From: Chelonoidis abingdonii
Taxonomy: Eukaryota; Chordata; Testudines; Testudinidae
Assembly (NCBI RefSeq): GCF_003597395.2
Contig: NC_133774.1
Coordinates: 41,196,854 to 41,260,853 of the forward strand
DNA: 64,000 nt
Direction of reading: 5' to 3'
The notes under the pieces were generated by a model. It had not been told where the DNA came from and ran no database searches. It worked only from the letters and a program-made list of their open reading frames with translations. This document shows, in pieces, positions 52,946 to 64,000 of this stretch. Numbering within the stretch: position 1 is the first letter of the stretch; the number at the start of each line of letters is the position of its first letter. The translations under genes and the position numbers were made by a program.

Positions 52946-55900
52946 TACTAAAAAGAGAATAATCCTGCATCGGTAGGAAAATGGCCTTTGTCACTAATAT
53001 AGATTCTGCATCTCTAAATCTTTGATTTCTGTGATCATCTTACTACAATTTTAAAGCTCAGTTCCTTGATCGCTTATTTTATCTAAGAGAAGAATAATAG
53101 GAAACTATTCACATTATGGATTCAGTTTACTGAAAATTAAGTTTTAAAAATGACATTTTTTATTCAATAGTCAACACACACGTATGTATGTGCAACTTGC
53201 ATTGTAATATTTCACTTGCTATTATATTTTTTTTTAAGAAAAATTCAATAAGGACTCAATTCTACCACCTGCACTTACATCAAGTAGTACTGCAAGTAGT
53301 CCCTATGTACACCCAGTGTGCAAAAGGGTGGCAGAATACATCTTAAAAAGTTTCACTACACGATTATATAAAATTCTCTCTGTCTCCCTCACAATTTGTA
53401 CAGAAGTGTTGCTTCTGAACTGAGGGCCTTAATGCCAAACTTCAGCCCAGACTTTCATAGCTGAGCTCTAAATCCCTGGAAATGTCTATGGACTGTTATC
53501 ACTTGAGCACCAGCGGGTGTCGCTATAACAATATTTATGTAAAGGATTACAATAAACCTCAGCGCAGAGGGTTTTCTTATCTGATAGTGCTCACTGTTAA
53601 AATATCTTAGCTGTCAGCTGTTGAATTACCTTACCCAAAAGAACATTTGGGAGAAAAGCTAATACCTATTAGAAAGGACACATTGCATGAGTAGTGAAGA
53701 ACCTGTACTAAAAAATACAGAACACGTAACAACTTGGGTTGAAGGCTTTGATTTTCTCTAAACCCTCTTCCCTGTACACAATAATTTACTTTCCATACCA
53801 CAAAAGATAAAAATGTGGTAGCTAGATGGTATTGGAGGGTGAAGCCATTTCTTTATAAATGGTGCGGAGCACAGAAAAAGGTAGTGCTTTCCTTGTTTCA
53901 GTGCCTGCCAATGTGCTTCATCATTATTTTGAGGAGTTAGAAATTAATACATTCTCTCAGGTACAGTACAAAACCTATTTCTCTTTCCCCTCCCATGGGG
54001 AAGGTAATAGGTGGGGGGGTTCAGACTGAATTTGTAATGGTTTCGAAGAATTTCTAGATTGAAATTATCCATTTGAAATGTGTCTGTATCATCTAAAGAA
54101 GGGGGGGAAATGGAGAGGAGGAAGACTTAAAATAAAGCCTCCCCTAGAAGCATTCTTTTGCCTTCTGCTGTACAAGGGAAATGGAAACAATACTTGGAGC
54201 AGTTCAACATAAAAAAAGCTAAGAATGAAATTGGCTTTTTTAATCAGCTCTGAATGCTTTCTTTCTTCGTGGGTTTTAGACTAGGCATATTTGGAATAAG
54301 CTTCAAACAAGGACTCTAAAGTTCAGCTCAAAGTGCCCAAACGATTATATTTCACTATTTAATATAGGTGAAATTCAGCTCTGTGCAGAAGGCCAGCAAA
54401 AAGCCTGGTCAGCACTTAAGACTCACTTCAGCCCTTTGAAATCTGTACACTCACGTACAAATTTTTTCTTTATCTCTGAAGAGTAATCTTTGAAATCTCT
54501 GAGAAGTAAATTTAATATTCAGAGTTACTTAGGTTAAAAAGCATGTATACCAGACCAAGGAATTTTGCAAAAGCAATTCAAAAGATCACAAATGACATGT
54601 ACGTTGTGGGGAGAATATTTTCACAATTTTCATAAAACTTCAGCAGGTATGCCAGAGCTAAGCCTGTTGCTCTTTTTGCTATCAGGAGACATGAGTGCCC
54701 TGTTAAATTATCTTTTTGATCCAAATTTAGGTGAAGGAATCTTGTTCCAGTTTTTCAGCGTGCAGTTTTAAAATATAACATGGCTTTTTTTTCCTTTTTA
54801 GATTGATCAATGAAGCTTAAATAATATCATTTCTCTGAAAAAGCAAATACCTGTTACATGGCCTCTTACATGCAGTGCCTGACAGAAAATCCCACGTGTG
54901 TAATATAATTCCAATCTTCTCCGTTGAAACACACTGAGGATTACAAGGGTTACCAAGGTGTTTTGTAATCACCTCTCCTTGTTTTCAATTCTGCAAAAAC
55001 AAGGTACCCATTTTCAGTTGGAACCACCATCTATAATGATCATTTTGTCTTGTCAGATGATCAGATTGGAGAATACTGTTCCAATAAGGTTTGCATGCAT
55101 TTATTAATTCCATAATGGCCATTGTACTGATCAGAGATGTGTCTGTTTCAATGGTGGTGAAAGGGTATTTTAGCATTTATGAAACTGGATGCAAATTTTA
55201 TATATACCCCTACTCTTTGTATCGGGTTGATTGAAACTGAAATGTGACAATGGTAAAGGATCCAGACAGAGTCAATATCTTATAACACTGAACAAGGAAT
55301 TTTAGGGCTTTAAGGATACAGTAACACATATCTTTTCCCTAATCCTGGATCTGAACCTCTCCCTGATGTTTAGGGGCTTTCAAAAGCCCATTTTATGATT
55401 GTTGTAAATGTATCAGGCAAATGGGGACTTGCTTTGGTAAAGAGTTTTTTGCATCCTTCCTTCTGAAAAGATACAAAATTTATGTGGGGTGTGGCAGGGT
55501 GGGGCATTCCAGCTCAGGAGTCTGCTCAGACACCTTTCTGTCTCTCTCGCTCTCTGCAGCAGCTTCATTGAGGTTGCAACTGTTTTTGGGCTTCACACTA
55601 ATTTGACCCATCAAGGTTTGGTCCAGCTAGTGCACAGCTGACATATGCAGGAGTAAGAGATTTACATGGCTTTTACTTCTGCATAAACATGAGGCAGGAT
55701 TTGGCCCTTAGCAAGAATAATGTGACAGAGGGAATAATCTTTGAGAAAAAGCTCAGGGAAGTGGGTGTGGATCCACTTCAATATTTGATTTTTATTCTCC
55801 CTTCAGGGAAAAAAATGGACTGAGACTTTATTGAAAGAAAAACAAACTAGTATTTAATATTAATAGTAAGTGGATATAGGATGACAGATGAAGGAACGGT

Positions 55901-56655
55901 CCTTTCACCAATTAGAGCATGGGAAGATCCTTTAATATTAGTTGTAAACATTGCTGCATATATGGCTTTGAGAATCAGGGAAGGAAAGTGTACAGATTGA
56001 GCATTATATTATGAAGAGTTGATGTATTCTTATAAATTTTATGTCGTCTTGTCCCGAAAGATAGCAATGACTTTGCAGTATGTTGGTTATTTTTTTGTGC
56101 ATTAAGGAGCAGTTGTCCTATTGGGACAATGTCTGTTTGCCTTACAGATGTACTTTTGTGTCATTTTTTTTAATGCTGGTGAAAGCAAACACATGCCTCT
56201 TGCCTCAGGCCATAGGCCTTTTTCAGATACAAACATGGTTATCAATGAAGCGCTTTGCACAAGGGAGCACTAGCTACTTTTTTGCCTTTAGTCAATAAAA
56301 CAAGAGCCAGAACATTATTTTGGGCTTCCCAGTGATGGAATAATTAATCCTTTTGTCCCATTCCCTGTACCTTTTGGAAGTATGCCAAAGCCCATGCTAT
56401 ATTTGGATTGAAAGGCCTTGAAGGAAGAAAAGTACCTAAACATCAAAATAAGAAACCATCAAAAATATCCCCAAACTTCTTTACAATAATTCATCTATAG
56501 ATCTGAAAATGCTTTACAAAGGATCATTGGTCCCATTATATAAACAGTTGGACTTGTCTTGGTGCTTGGGAATATGACTAATAGCCTTGTTATAGATCCA
56601 CTGTTATAACATTTGTGAATGTGCAGTATATTTCCATTTATCCAAAACCCTGTTA
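52946..56655. other. Long stretch with nothing recognised
   Basis: About 3.7 kb of AT-rich DNA with no repeat, RNA gene or coding region I can support. Short frames (54565-54771, 55421-55606, 56080-56298) look like chance. If the window hides a conserved non-coding element or a small exon, this is a plausible place, but I see no evidence. Confidence 0.4.
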
Positions 56656-56657
56656 TC

Positions 56658-56782
56658 TGAACCTCCACATTAGCCAAATCCCTTCCTTGTCCCCCAGCAT
56701 GGGATGCCTGAGATAAATGCCTTTCGTAGCATGTATCTCCTGCTGGGGGACAAGGAAGGGATTTGGCTAATGCAAAGGTTCA
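56658..56782. repeat. Strong fold-back (inverted repeat)
   Basis: Left arm 56660-56699, loop 56700-56740, right arm 56741-56780. The inner 32 bp pair perfectly, ending CCCCCAGCA at the loop. The outer 8 bp have three mismatches. Any transcript would form a 40-bp hairpin. Possibly a pogo/Tigger-type MITE; the flanks do not extend the pairing beyond 2 bp. Confidence 0.85.
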
Positions 56783-58155
56783 AATAGTAGTGCATAGACC
56801 CCAGGCCAGGAGGTGGATGACACCCTGCTGTCTTCTATATACTTCAGTCATTCATCTACAAAATAATAGAACCTTTTTGGCAGAGTCTCATAAACAAATC
56901 ATAGAAATGAACAACACCTGTCTTAAAAATTTAGTTTTGTATCTATGTAGGGAAAGATGGTAAGTCATTGCTGATGTGTTTTGAATTTCCAAGGGTTTTC
57001 AAAAAATTCCAAGAGCTTGGTCCAAAATGAATGAAATCCATAATCCAGCAATCCCACACAGCATGCCAGCATTTCCTGGGAATTACCTTACATTTTGTAC
57101 ATGTATCACTGTTGTTATGCTTTTCCTTTTTTTAAAAAATGACAAATGTCAAAAGATTTTGGTGTTGTGAATTTCCAGTCCCTTATATTAACAGTATTAG
57201 CAAGAATTTTGTTTCAAGCACTATGATGTAGTTACCTGAGGTCAACAGTAACAGATGCATATTAAAGGATTTATCAAACCTCTTCTTCAGTGGCTCTTTG
57301 TAGTGAAACTTGCATATCTCACCTGTGTGAAGTCAGAGACCTGAAGGTGTGTGGGGAAGAGGGCACGCTTGCAATGTGTACTGCCTGTGCTGCATTGATC
57401 CCTTGCACACAAGTAGTGAACAGGTATTGGGACATGGATGGGGAAGGACAAGAGATTTTGCTGCTACATGGGTCCTTCTAGCCACTCTTTCAGAAGGTTT
57501 TCTTCGCACCTACTAAAACCAAAATCTTACTTTTTGTTTTTAAATGGACGTTTGCTTGCTATCTATCTATCTAAAGATTTTTATACTGCCACTCCTCTGT
57601 AGTATCTGAGCACCTTATAAAATCAATAGCAATAATGAAATTCCTAGTGAACTGCCTGAAATCTTTGGCACTTCTCCCTTTAAGGGGTCAGAACTCTGCT
57701 TTAGGTAGGGTTTTGGGGTTTTTTTGGGGGGGGAGGTTGAGAAGAGTAGCGGGGGGAAAGAGGTGCTTTGAATTGTGAATTAGACTTATGGTAGAGAGAC
57801 TTTTCTAAAGAGAAAGATATGTTTCCTAAACATGGCCAGACTCTGGATTTGCCTTATTGCTTCTGGCAATTTGTTCCATACCTAGATCCCCTTGACTGAG
57901 AATGCTTTTTGCTCAGTTCTTATGTGTTTTGTCCTGGGCTTTCTGATCTGCATTGTCACTGAGAAATGCAGCTGTCGTTGTGGTTCACAGATTGAAACAT
58001 GATCTCTGATGTAGTGAGCCTTGATTTATTAATTTTTTTGAAGATTAAAACTAAGGCCTTAAACTGGACAGAAGACAAGCCCGATGGTGGTGCAGCCACT
58101 TACTCTACCAGCTGGAGCCTGTGCATCATATTCACATTCAGCTTCAGGTACAATT
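56783..58155. other. No gene; possible L2-like 3' remnant near 57840-58150
   Basis: Non-coding. A short ATCT run lies at 57560-57573 and a G run at 57725-57735. The end part (AAACTAAGGCCTTAAACTGG) recalls an L2-type repeat in minus orientation; weak. Confidence 0.4.
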
Positions 58156-58920
58156 AATTGTCACAGAATCATAGAATTGTGGAACTGGAAGGGACCTGGA
58201 GAGGTCCTCTAGTCCAGTCCCCTGCACTCATGGCAGGACTAAGTATTATTTAGACCATCCCTGACAGGTGTTTGTCTAACCTGCTCTTAAAAATCTCCGA
58301 AGACAGAGATTCCACAACCTCCCTAGGCAATTTATTCCAGTGCTTGTGCTTAACCACCCTGACAGTTAGGAAGCTTTTTCCTAATGTCCAACCTAAACTG
58401 CCCTTGCTGCCATTTAGGCCCATTGCTTCTAGTTCTATCCTCAGATGTTAAAGAGAACAATTTTTCTCCCTCCTTCTTGTAACAACTTTTATATACTTGA
58501 AAACTGTTATCCTGTCCCCTCTCAGTCTTCTCTTCTCCATACTAAACAAAACCCCATTTTTGCAATTTTCCCTCATAGGTCATGTTTTCTAGACCTTTAA
58601 TAATTTTTGTTGCTCTTCTCTGGGCTTTCTCCAATTAGTCTACATCTTTCCTCAAATGTGCCCAGAACTGGACACAATACTCCAGTTGAGGCCTAATCAG
58701 CTCAGAGTAGAGCAGAAGAATTATTTCTTGTGTCTTGCTTACAACACTCTTGCTAATACATACCAGTAAGATGTTTGTTTTTGCAACAGTGTTACCCTGT
58801 TGACTCATATTTAGCTTGTGATCCACTCTGACCCACAGATTCCTTTCTGCGGTACTCCTTCCACGGCAGGCATTTCCTTTTTTATATGTGTGCAACCAAT
58901 TGTTCCTTCCTAAGTGGAGT
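58156..58920 (-). mobile_element. CR1 LINE 3' fragment with end of RT
   Basis: The plus strand starts CAGAATCATAGAATTGTGGA, the reverse complement of a CR1 3' end, and runs through the 3' UTR to RT C-terminal text on the minus strand: NTVAKTNILLVCISKSVVSK, IILLLYSELIRPQLEYCVQF (about 58735-58675). It is 5'-truncated at about 58920. Frameshifts are present. Confidence 0.88.
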
Positions 58921-59130
58921 ACTAACCATATGGCTACTGATTCTACTGCGTCAAAGGCTGCAGAGAGGTCCAGCAATATGAGCTTGGAAATCTTACCTGT
59001 GTCCTTGGTCAAGAGGGGATTGTCTTGAGCGCTGTTAGAGATATCCAGGATGTTGGCTGATGTCATGTATTGTTGGGAGGTTGGTCGTGACTATTTTCTC
59101 TGCATTCTGCAGAACCTGAAGCTGTGATGC
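58921..59130 (-). pseudogene. L2/Rex-like LINE RT fragment
   Basis: The minus-strand reading KISKLILLDLSAAFDAVES (about 58990-58935) carries the motif A pattern L-D-L-S-A-A-F-D, which differs from the CR1 pattern D-x-S-K-A-F-D seen elsewhere. It is fused in frame to the CR1 fragment by chance. Confidence 0.6.
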
Positions 59131-60685
59131 ATGTCTGATCTGACCTGCAGGCCCAATATTTTTCACCTCTTTCTTAAAGATCTGAACCTCCTAAAAGATA
59201 TTTTGCTCAGAGTGTTTATGAACATAAAGGCTTCTAGTGGAATTTTCTGCAGTCATCTTTTTTTCCCCTTTTTAACTTGTGGGGATATGTGAAAATATCA
59301 GTAAACTATCTGTGGTAATCACAAAGCCTGTTATTTCTATAATATGTATTGTATATATGCACAAACTACAAGTTTTTGCAGAGAAAACTATTATGCAGTT
59401 AGTCAAAGGACTTAAATATGAAAGGACAGATTTGAGCACTCATCAATTGTTTGTTTGGTTTTAATATTCAGAAATAAAGCTTTCAAAAGTTAGGATGTGC
59501 AACTTGATATGGAAAAATTAAGCACTCAAAAGTCAGGAAGGCAAAATTAAGGATGAAAGTGCAACCTTAATTCTGGCTCCTTGCACTTATGCCTCACAAG
59601 ATCTAATTTAGAGCTGGATGAACAAACAAATTTCCAGTAATATTTGTTTAAATTCTTACATAAATTAATTTCAGCCATATTCACTCCCTTTTTTGCATTC
59701 ACTTTATGACACATTTGTGTGAACCAGAAATGTTTGTGGAAAGTGGATATCACAGTGAATTCCACTACTCTCTCTGAAAGTGCTTGCAAGCATAGTCTAT
59801 CAGGAAACACAAACATTATCCTGTGACTTAGCTGTCAAAAGTCATCTAACTCCCATAGTTGGAATTTAGAATAATCATGATAAGGCTATAGGAAAAAAAC
59901 ATTTAAAAAAGTGTTTATCAAGTAAGTTGAATAATGTATACATTTGTAATAAACACATTCTGTTTTAATATATTTTTGCAAGCAGAAAAGAAGATAAGCC
60001 CCTAACCTGCAAAAAAATTGTGTGAACGCTTAACATGAAACATCTTGAGCTGGTCTCATTGGTATGTGTGTATTCATCGGGTATGTAAATCTTTGCAGGA
60101 CCAAGGCCTAATGTTAAATATTTCCTCAGTTTTGTATATAATATAACTGTATATAATATAACTCACCAGGCAATACATTTATTAAAACTAAAATTAAGGT
60201 TGCTGCCATTTTTCACGTACTCCCCAACACTTACCTCACAAAAATACTAGAGTTAAAAAAAAACAAGAAACTAACAAGATGAGAAGGATGTTCTGAAGAC
60301 ATTATGGGAGTTGAAGCATGAGTAGTGGAGCCAGGCACCCGGATGGCATAACAAAAGATTCCGCCTTGAAAATAATCATTAGTAACTGTTTATCACTGAA
60401 TATTTTCCATCTAGCTGTGTGCAGGTTTGTGGGAGAGAATGAAAGATATTTTGAAGCACTAGAATAAATGAATGATGCCATGGAATATAGGGGCTATTGC
60501 TGCAGAATTTGGTTCCATGGATTGCCGTGAAGTACTTGTGAACTTATCATAACAAACCATGCCAACTTAGTAGTGATCACAGAAAATAGTCATCTTCACA
60601 TTGTGGTAGGAATCATGTACAGACTCCTGTTAATATTTATAAGGGTCTTTCTCATAAATTCATGGGTTCACATATTATCATTCTA
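59131..60685. other. No gene seen
   Basis: AT-rich. A short tandem duplication TGTATATAATATAACT lies at about 60134-60163. The 59547-59816 minus frame has no known domain. Confidence 0.45.
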
Positions 60686-61195
60686 GTTCTTTGACTAAAC
60701 TGTCATTTGGTACCAAGTTGAATGCCTTACAAAAGTCTAACTATATTACATCAACACTATTACCTTTATCAATCAAACTTGTAATTTCATAAAAAATACT
60801 AAATTAGATTGACAGGATCTATTTTTCATAAACCCATATTGATTTGCATTAATTATATTACCCTCTTTTAATTCTTAATTATGAACATATCATCTGGCCT
60901 TTTCCCAAATAGAGAAGATATTTATTGAACACTTTTCTACATTACTATTGACAATACTACCATTTGCATCTAGTAATGAACCAATAACATTATTAGGATT
61001 CCTCTTGTACCTAAAAAACCCCTCCTTATTTATGGCCCATAACTCTGCTGTCCATATATTTCTTCTTGTGTCTTTTTGATTCCTTTATCAATTTTCTACA
61101 ATTCATAGCTTCTAATTTATATTCATTGCAATCAACTTCTCTTTTTTCCATTTGTTATATATAATTGTATTTCATTTTTTTTACAGCTGCTTTTA
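60686..61195 (-). mobile_element. Old CR1/L3-like LINE fragment, copy 1
   Basis: The minus strand gives VDVI-LDFCKAFNLVP text near 60770-60700, a CR1 motif A, with many stops. AT-rich and degenerate. Confidence 0.65.
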
Positions 61196-61209
61196 CTTTT
61201 CCTCAAAGC

Positions 61210-62110
61210 CTCCCTTCAGCTTGACAGTTCATCTTTCAGCATGACCCATTGTAGTCTCCCATTTAACCAGTTCCTTACCCAACTTTCGATTCTCATCTCA
61301 ATCTCCATCTTCTCCAGTTTAACTAATAATTTTACATGGGGAACTGTATCAGATGCTTTACCGAAATCCAGGTAGATTTGATCAACTGATTTTTTTAGAC
61401 AAAGGAAATGCAATAATCTTATCAAAGAAAGAGATCATATTAGTCTGACAAAGTCTCCCTTTAGTAAAACAATGTTGTATTTTATACCAGTTATCATTTA
61501 CCTCTGTATTTAATTACTTTCTCTTTCAAAATTTGTTATAAGACCTTGCATACAACTAAGGTCAAATTAATTGGCCTGTAGTTTCCTGGATCATTTTTTT
61601 CCCTTGCTTAAATATAGGTACTATATTTGCAATTCTTTAGTTATGGGGTATGATCCCAAGTTTAAGGATTCATTAAAAATCCTTGCTATTGGGCTTGAAA
61701 TTTCATGTGCTAGTTTCTTTAATATTCTTTGATAGAGATTATCTGGGTCCCTCAGATTGGTTTGAAGTTTATTCTGTTTGTACTCAAATGTAATCAACTC
61801 ATAATCACTTAAACAAAATTTTAGTTCTGTGATCACTTTCTCTGTATCTGTCAACATAAGATCTAATGTAGAATTCTCCTGTGCTGGATGCAACATTTGT
61901 TGAATTAAGAAACTGTCCACTACAATTTTTAGAAATTCCAAGGATATTTTAGTACTGGCAACATGAGATCTCCAGTGTATGTCACTCAGACTGAACTCTG
62001 AGATAATGTAGATTTTTTTCCTACACATTATAGATAGGTGCTTAAGCAGCTGGTCATCCCATTCTCTTATGTGATTTTTTGGTCTAGTATACACCTATTA
62101 GTATCCCATC
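61210..62110 (-). mobile_element. Old CR1/L3-like LINE fragment, copy 2
   Basis: The minus frame 62094-61621 reads an endonuclease C-terminal zone (STLDLMLTDTEKVITELKFC) and then LAHEISSPIARIFNESLNLG. The frame 61425-61216 carries motif A YLDFGKASDTVPHVKLLVKL. Order and strand fit one CR1 copy, EN then RT, with a frameshift between. K-A-S-D replaces K-A-F-D. Confidence 0.75.
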
Positions 62111-62459
62111 TTGAGCTTTTTAGCAAAGGAGTAACTGACTCACTGAACAGGAGAAATAGTAAACGTGATTATGCACAGTGTTAAGTATAAAAAGTAAATA
62201 GTCACACTGTATATTCCATTTATAAAGAGTTAACATATAAATAGATGTTTGAATCAATACTTAATCATTGGTATAGAGTTAAATAGAACTCTAGATTGTA
62301 AATAAAGTCTCTCATAACTACCTATAATACCTTCTACCAATGGATTTATAACCATCTATAACTCATACACTACTCATGTATGTAACATGCTTAAAAAAAT
62401 TAACCGTTTACAAACCATTTATAAAGGAAACCTTAATATAAAGTATGATCCAGTAAACA

Positions 62460-62560
62460 AAATTCTGGGTGGGTGAGATTCTGTGGCCTGTGTTGTGCAG
62501 GGGGTCAGACTAGATGATCATAATGGTCACTTAAGACCTTAAAGTCTATGATTCTATAAA
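62460..62560 (+). mobile_element. CR1 3' end
   Basis: GGGTGAGATTCTGTGGCCTG, then TCAGACTAGATGATCATAAT and AGTCTATGATTCTAT. It ends in the octamer-type CR1 tail. Confidence 0.85.
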
Positions 62561-62689
62561 ATGAGTAAAATATTTTATATTAAAGTTATGTGTTACTGGT
62601 ATCATTACCAGGTGCAAAATTATTAGACAGAAATGTGATGTCTAATGTCAAATCTAATTGACAGTGTGTTGAATTTATTACATATTAAT

Positions 62690-62885
62690 GGTCTAAAAAA
62701 AAGTGAACAGTGAGTTGGCAAAATCTGCGGATAACAACATTTTTAGATTAGTCAAGACTAGTGGGGATTGTGTGGAATTTCGGAGGGATCTAGCAAAGGT
62801 AGGGCAAAAAATTTATCCTAGTGATGGGCAGCAGAATAGCAGATGGAATTCAGTGCAGACAAGTGCAAATAAATATATTTTAGAA
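62690..62885 (+). mobile_element. CR1 RT fragment
   Basis: The frame reads VNSELAKSADNNIFRLVKTS and EFRRDLAKVGQK, matching the CR1 RT motif C neighbourhood (A-D-D has become A-D-N). It lies downstream of a CR1 3' tail, so it is a separate copy. Confidence 0.75.
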
Positions 62886-63074
62886 TGAAAAAGCTGAATT
62901 ACTCATGCATATTGATAGGTTCCAAAAATTGCAGCACAGCCCCAGTTACATCACAGAACTGATCTGGAGCAGAACTAAATCTGAGATGAAATCCTGTCCT
63001 TATTGAAGTCAATAGCAAAATTCATATTGGCTTCAGTGGTGCTGTGATCTCACTCATTAGGTATTTTTTTCTGT

Positions 63075-63170
63075 CAGTTAAATTGTAAGTTGCTCAGAGT
63101 AGGGCTTCCCCCCTCCCTGCATATTAAGTACTGTCTAAACATATAGCAACCTATAAATAAATAATTGCCT
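63075..63170 (+). repeat. Dispersed repeat (family C), plus copy
   Basis: AAATTGTAAGTTGCTCAGAG then AACCTATAAATAAATAATTG; same family as 34850, 39690 and 52811. Confidence 0.55.
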
Positions 63171-63289
63171 AGCAATTTCATTGCCTTTGGACAAAAGGAA
63201 AGAGAGAAACCAAGAAAAGGCATCTTACAAAGCTTAATAAGATGAGGCAAGGTTTTAGTGTAGTGTTTTTGGAGGGTATACAATAGCCT

Positions 63290-63655
63290 GGACTTGTGGT
63301 CTTGAATCTGCTGCTATTCTGCGAGAATGCCGCAACTCCCCTTCTCCCCCCTCCCTCCCAGGCTCGCTGCGCAAAAGCGCTGGGACGGAGGGAGGGAGGG
63401 AGAAGTGAGAAGCGGCGTGATCGGAGGAGGCGGAGCAAAGGTGAGCTGGGGCTGGCAGGTGCAGGGAGTGACTCTGGAGGGCTGGGGGGCACGGAACCGC
63501 TCCCTGCCCCAGCTCACCTCCACTCCACCACTGCCATCCCCCGAGCTTGCCACAACTCCCCTTCTCCCCCTCCTTCCCAGGCTTACCGCGTGGGACCAGA
63601 GGTGAGCTGGTGGCGGGGGGTGGGGAAGACAGCAATTTTTTGAGGGCCTAGGGGG
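63290..63655. other. GC-rich block cut by the assembly gap
   Basis: Strongly GC-rich in AT-rich surroundings. CCGCAACTCCCCTTCTCCCC and CCACAACTCCCCTTCTCCCC occur about 218 bp apart (63330, 63549), each followed by a related segment ending GTGAGCTGG (63440, 63602). This is a direct repeat of roughly 160-220 bp. The open frames on both strands are compositional. Probably a DNA transposon or other repeat broken by the gap. Confidence 0.5.
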
Positions 63656-64000
63656 NNNNNNNNNNNNNNNNNNNNNNNNNNNNNNNNNNNNNNNNNNNNN
63701 NNNNNNNNNNNNNNNNNNNNNNNNNNNNNNNNNNNNNNNNNNNNNNNNNNNNNNNNNNNNNNNNNNNNNNNNNNNNNNNNNNNNNNNNNNNNNNNNNNNN
63801 NNNNNNNNNNNNNNNNNNNNNNNNNNNNNNNNNNNNNNNNNNNNNNNNNNNNNNNNNNNNNNNNNNNNNNNNNNNNNNNNNNNNNNNNNNNNNNNNNNNN
63901 NNNNNNNNNNNNNNNNNNNNNNNNNNNNNNNNNNNNNNNNNNNNNNNNNNNNNNNNNNNNNNNNNNNNNNNNNNNNNNNNNNNNNNNNNNNNNNNNNNNN
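63656..64000. other. Assembly gap (Ns)
   Basis: Run of N to the window end. A lone N is also at 8263. Confidence 1.

Noticed and set aside
63296..63643. CpG-island promoter or first exon
   Set aside because: GC-rich and purine/pyrimidine-biased direct repeats with an adjacent gap; no splice-supported exon or recognised protein.

Overview
The window looks like intergenic or intronic DNA from a reptile, most probably a turtle. I base this on the repeat content: CR1 LINEs with ATTCTATG-type tails, a DIRS-like tyrosine-recombinase retrotransposon, many short hAT-type elements with 8-bp target-site duplications (TSDs), a PIF/Harbinger-type element with a TTA duplication, a tRNA-headed SINE, and several families of solo LTRs. 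I recognise several of these from turtle genomes by memory; no database was searched. I found no host protein-coding gene, no canonical tRNA or rRNA gene and no CRISPR array. Every open frame that gives a recognisable protein belongs to a transposable element, and all of those are broken by stops, frameshifts or insertions.

Layout. 1-0.9 kb: solo LTR (minus strand). 2.1-6.5 kb: two LINE remnants of one APE-type family, the second with its endonuclease part inverted and its reverse transcriptase split by a solo LTR. 7.9-8.5 and 9.4-10.4 kb: two more solo LTRs. 11.0-12.7 kb: a 1.7-kb GC-rich hAT-type element. 15.5, 18.0 and 19.5 kb: short hAT-type elements. 17.0-17.7 kb: solo LTR. 18.93-25.19 kb: a near full-length, defective DIRS element with inverted terminal repeats, an internal complementary region, gag-like, RT/RNase H and tyrosine recombinase remnants. 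It carries a hAT insertion and a probable CR1 insertion. 26.4-30.1 kb: two CR1 LINEs head to head, the left one interrupted by two DNA transposons. 31.7-34.7 kb: a Harbinger-like element split by a solo LTR. 36.2-38.1 kb: a solo LTR split by another solo LTR in antisense. 38.5-41.3 kb: CR1 and a jockey-like LINE. 42.3-52.4 kb: scattered elements, solo LTRs, a tandem repeat and a SINE. 56.7 kb: a strong fold-back. 58.2-62.9 kb: CR1 and L2-like fragments. 63.3 kb to the end: GC-rich DNA running into an assembly gap (63656-64000).

The most useful result is the set of insertion boundaries. Many elements can be bounded to the base by direct duplications visible in the sequence: 5 bp for LTRs, 8 bp for hAT-type elements, 3 bp for Harbinger. 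These give a relative insertion order. The best candidate for an unusual system is the DIRS element, which moves by a recombinase rather than an integrase. It appears inactive here because the RT catalytic motif is lost and stops are present.
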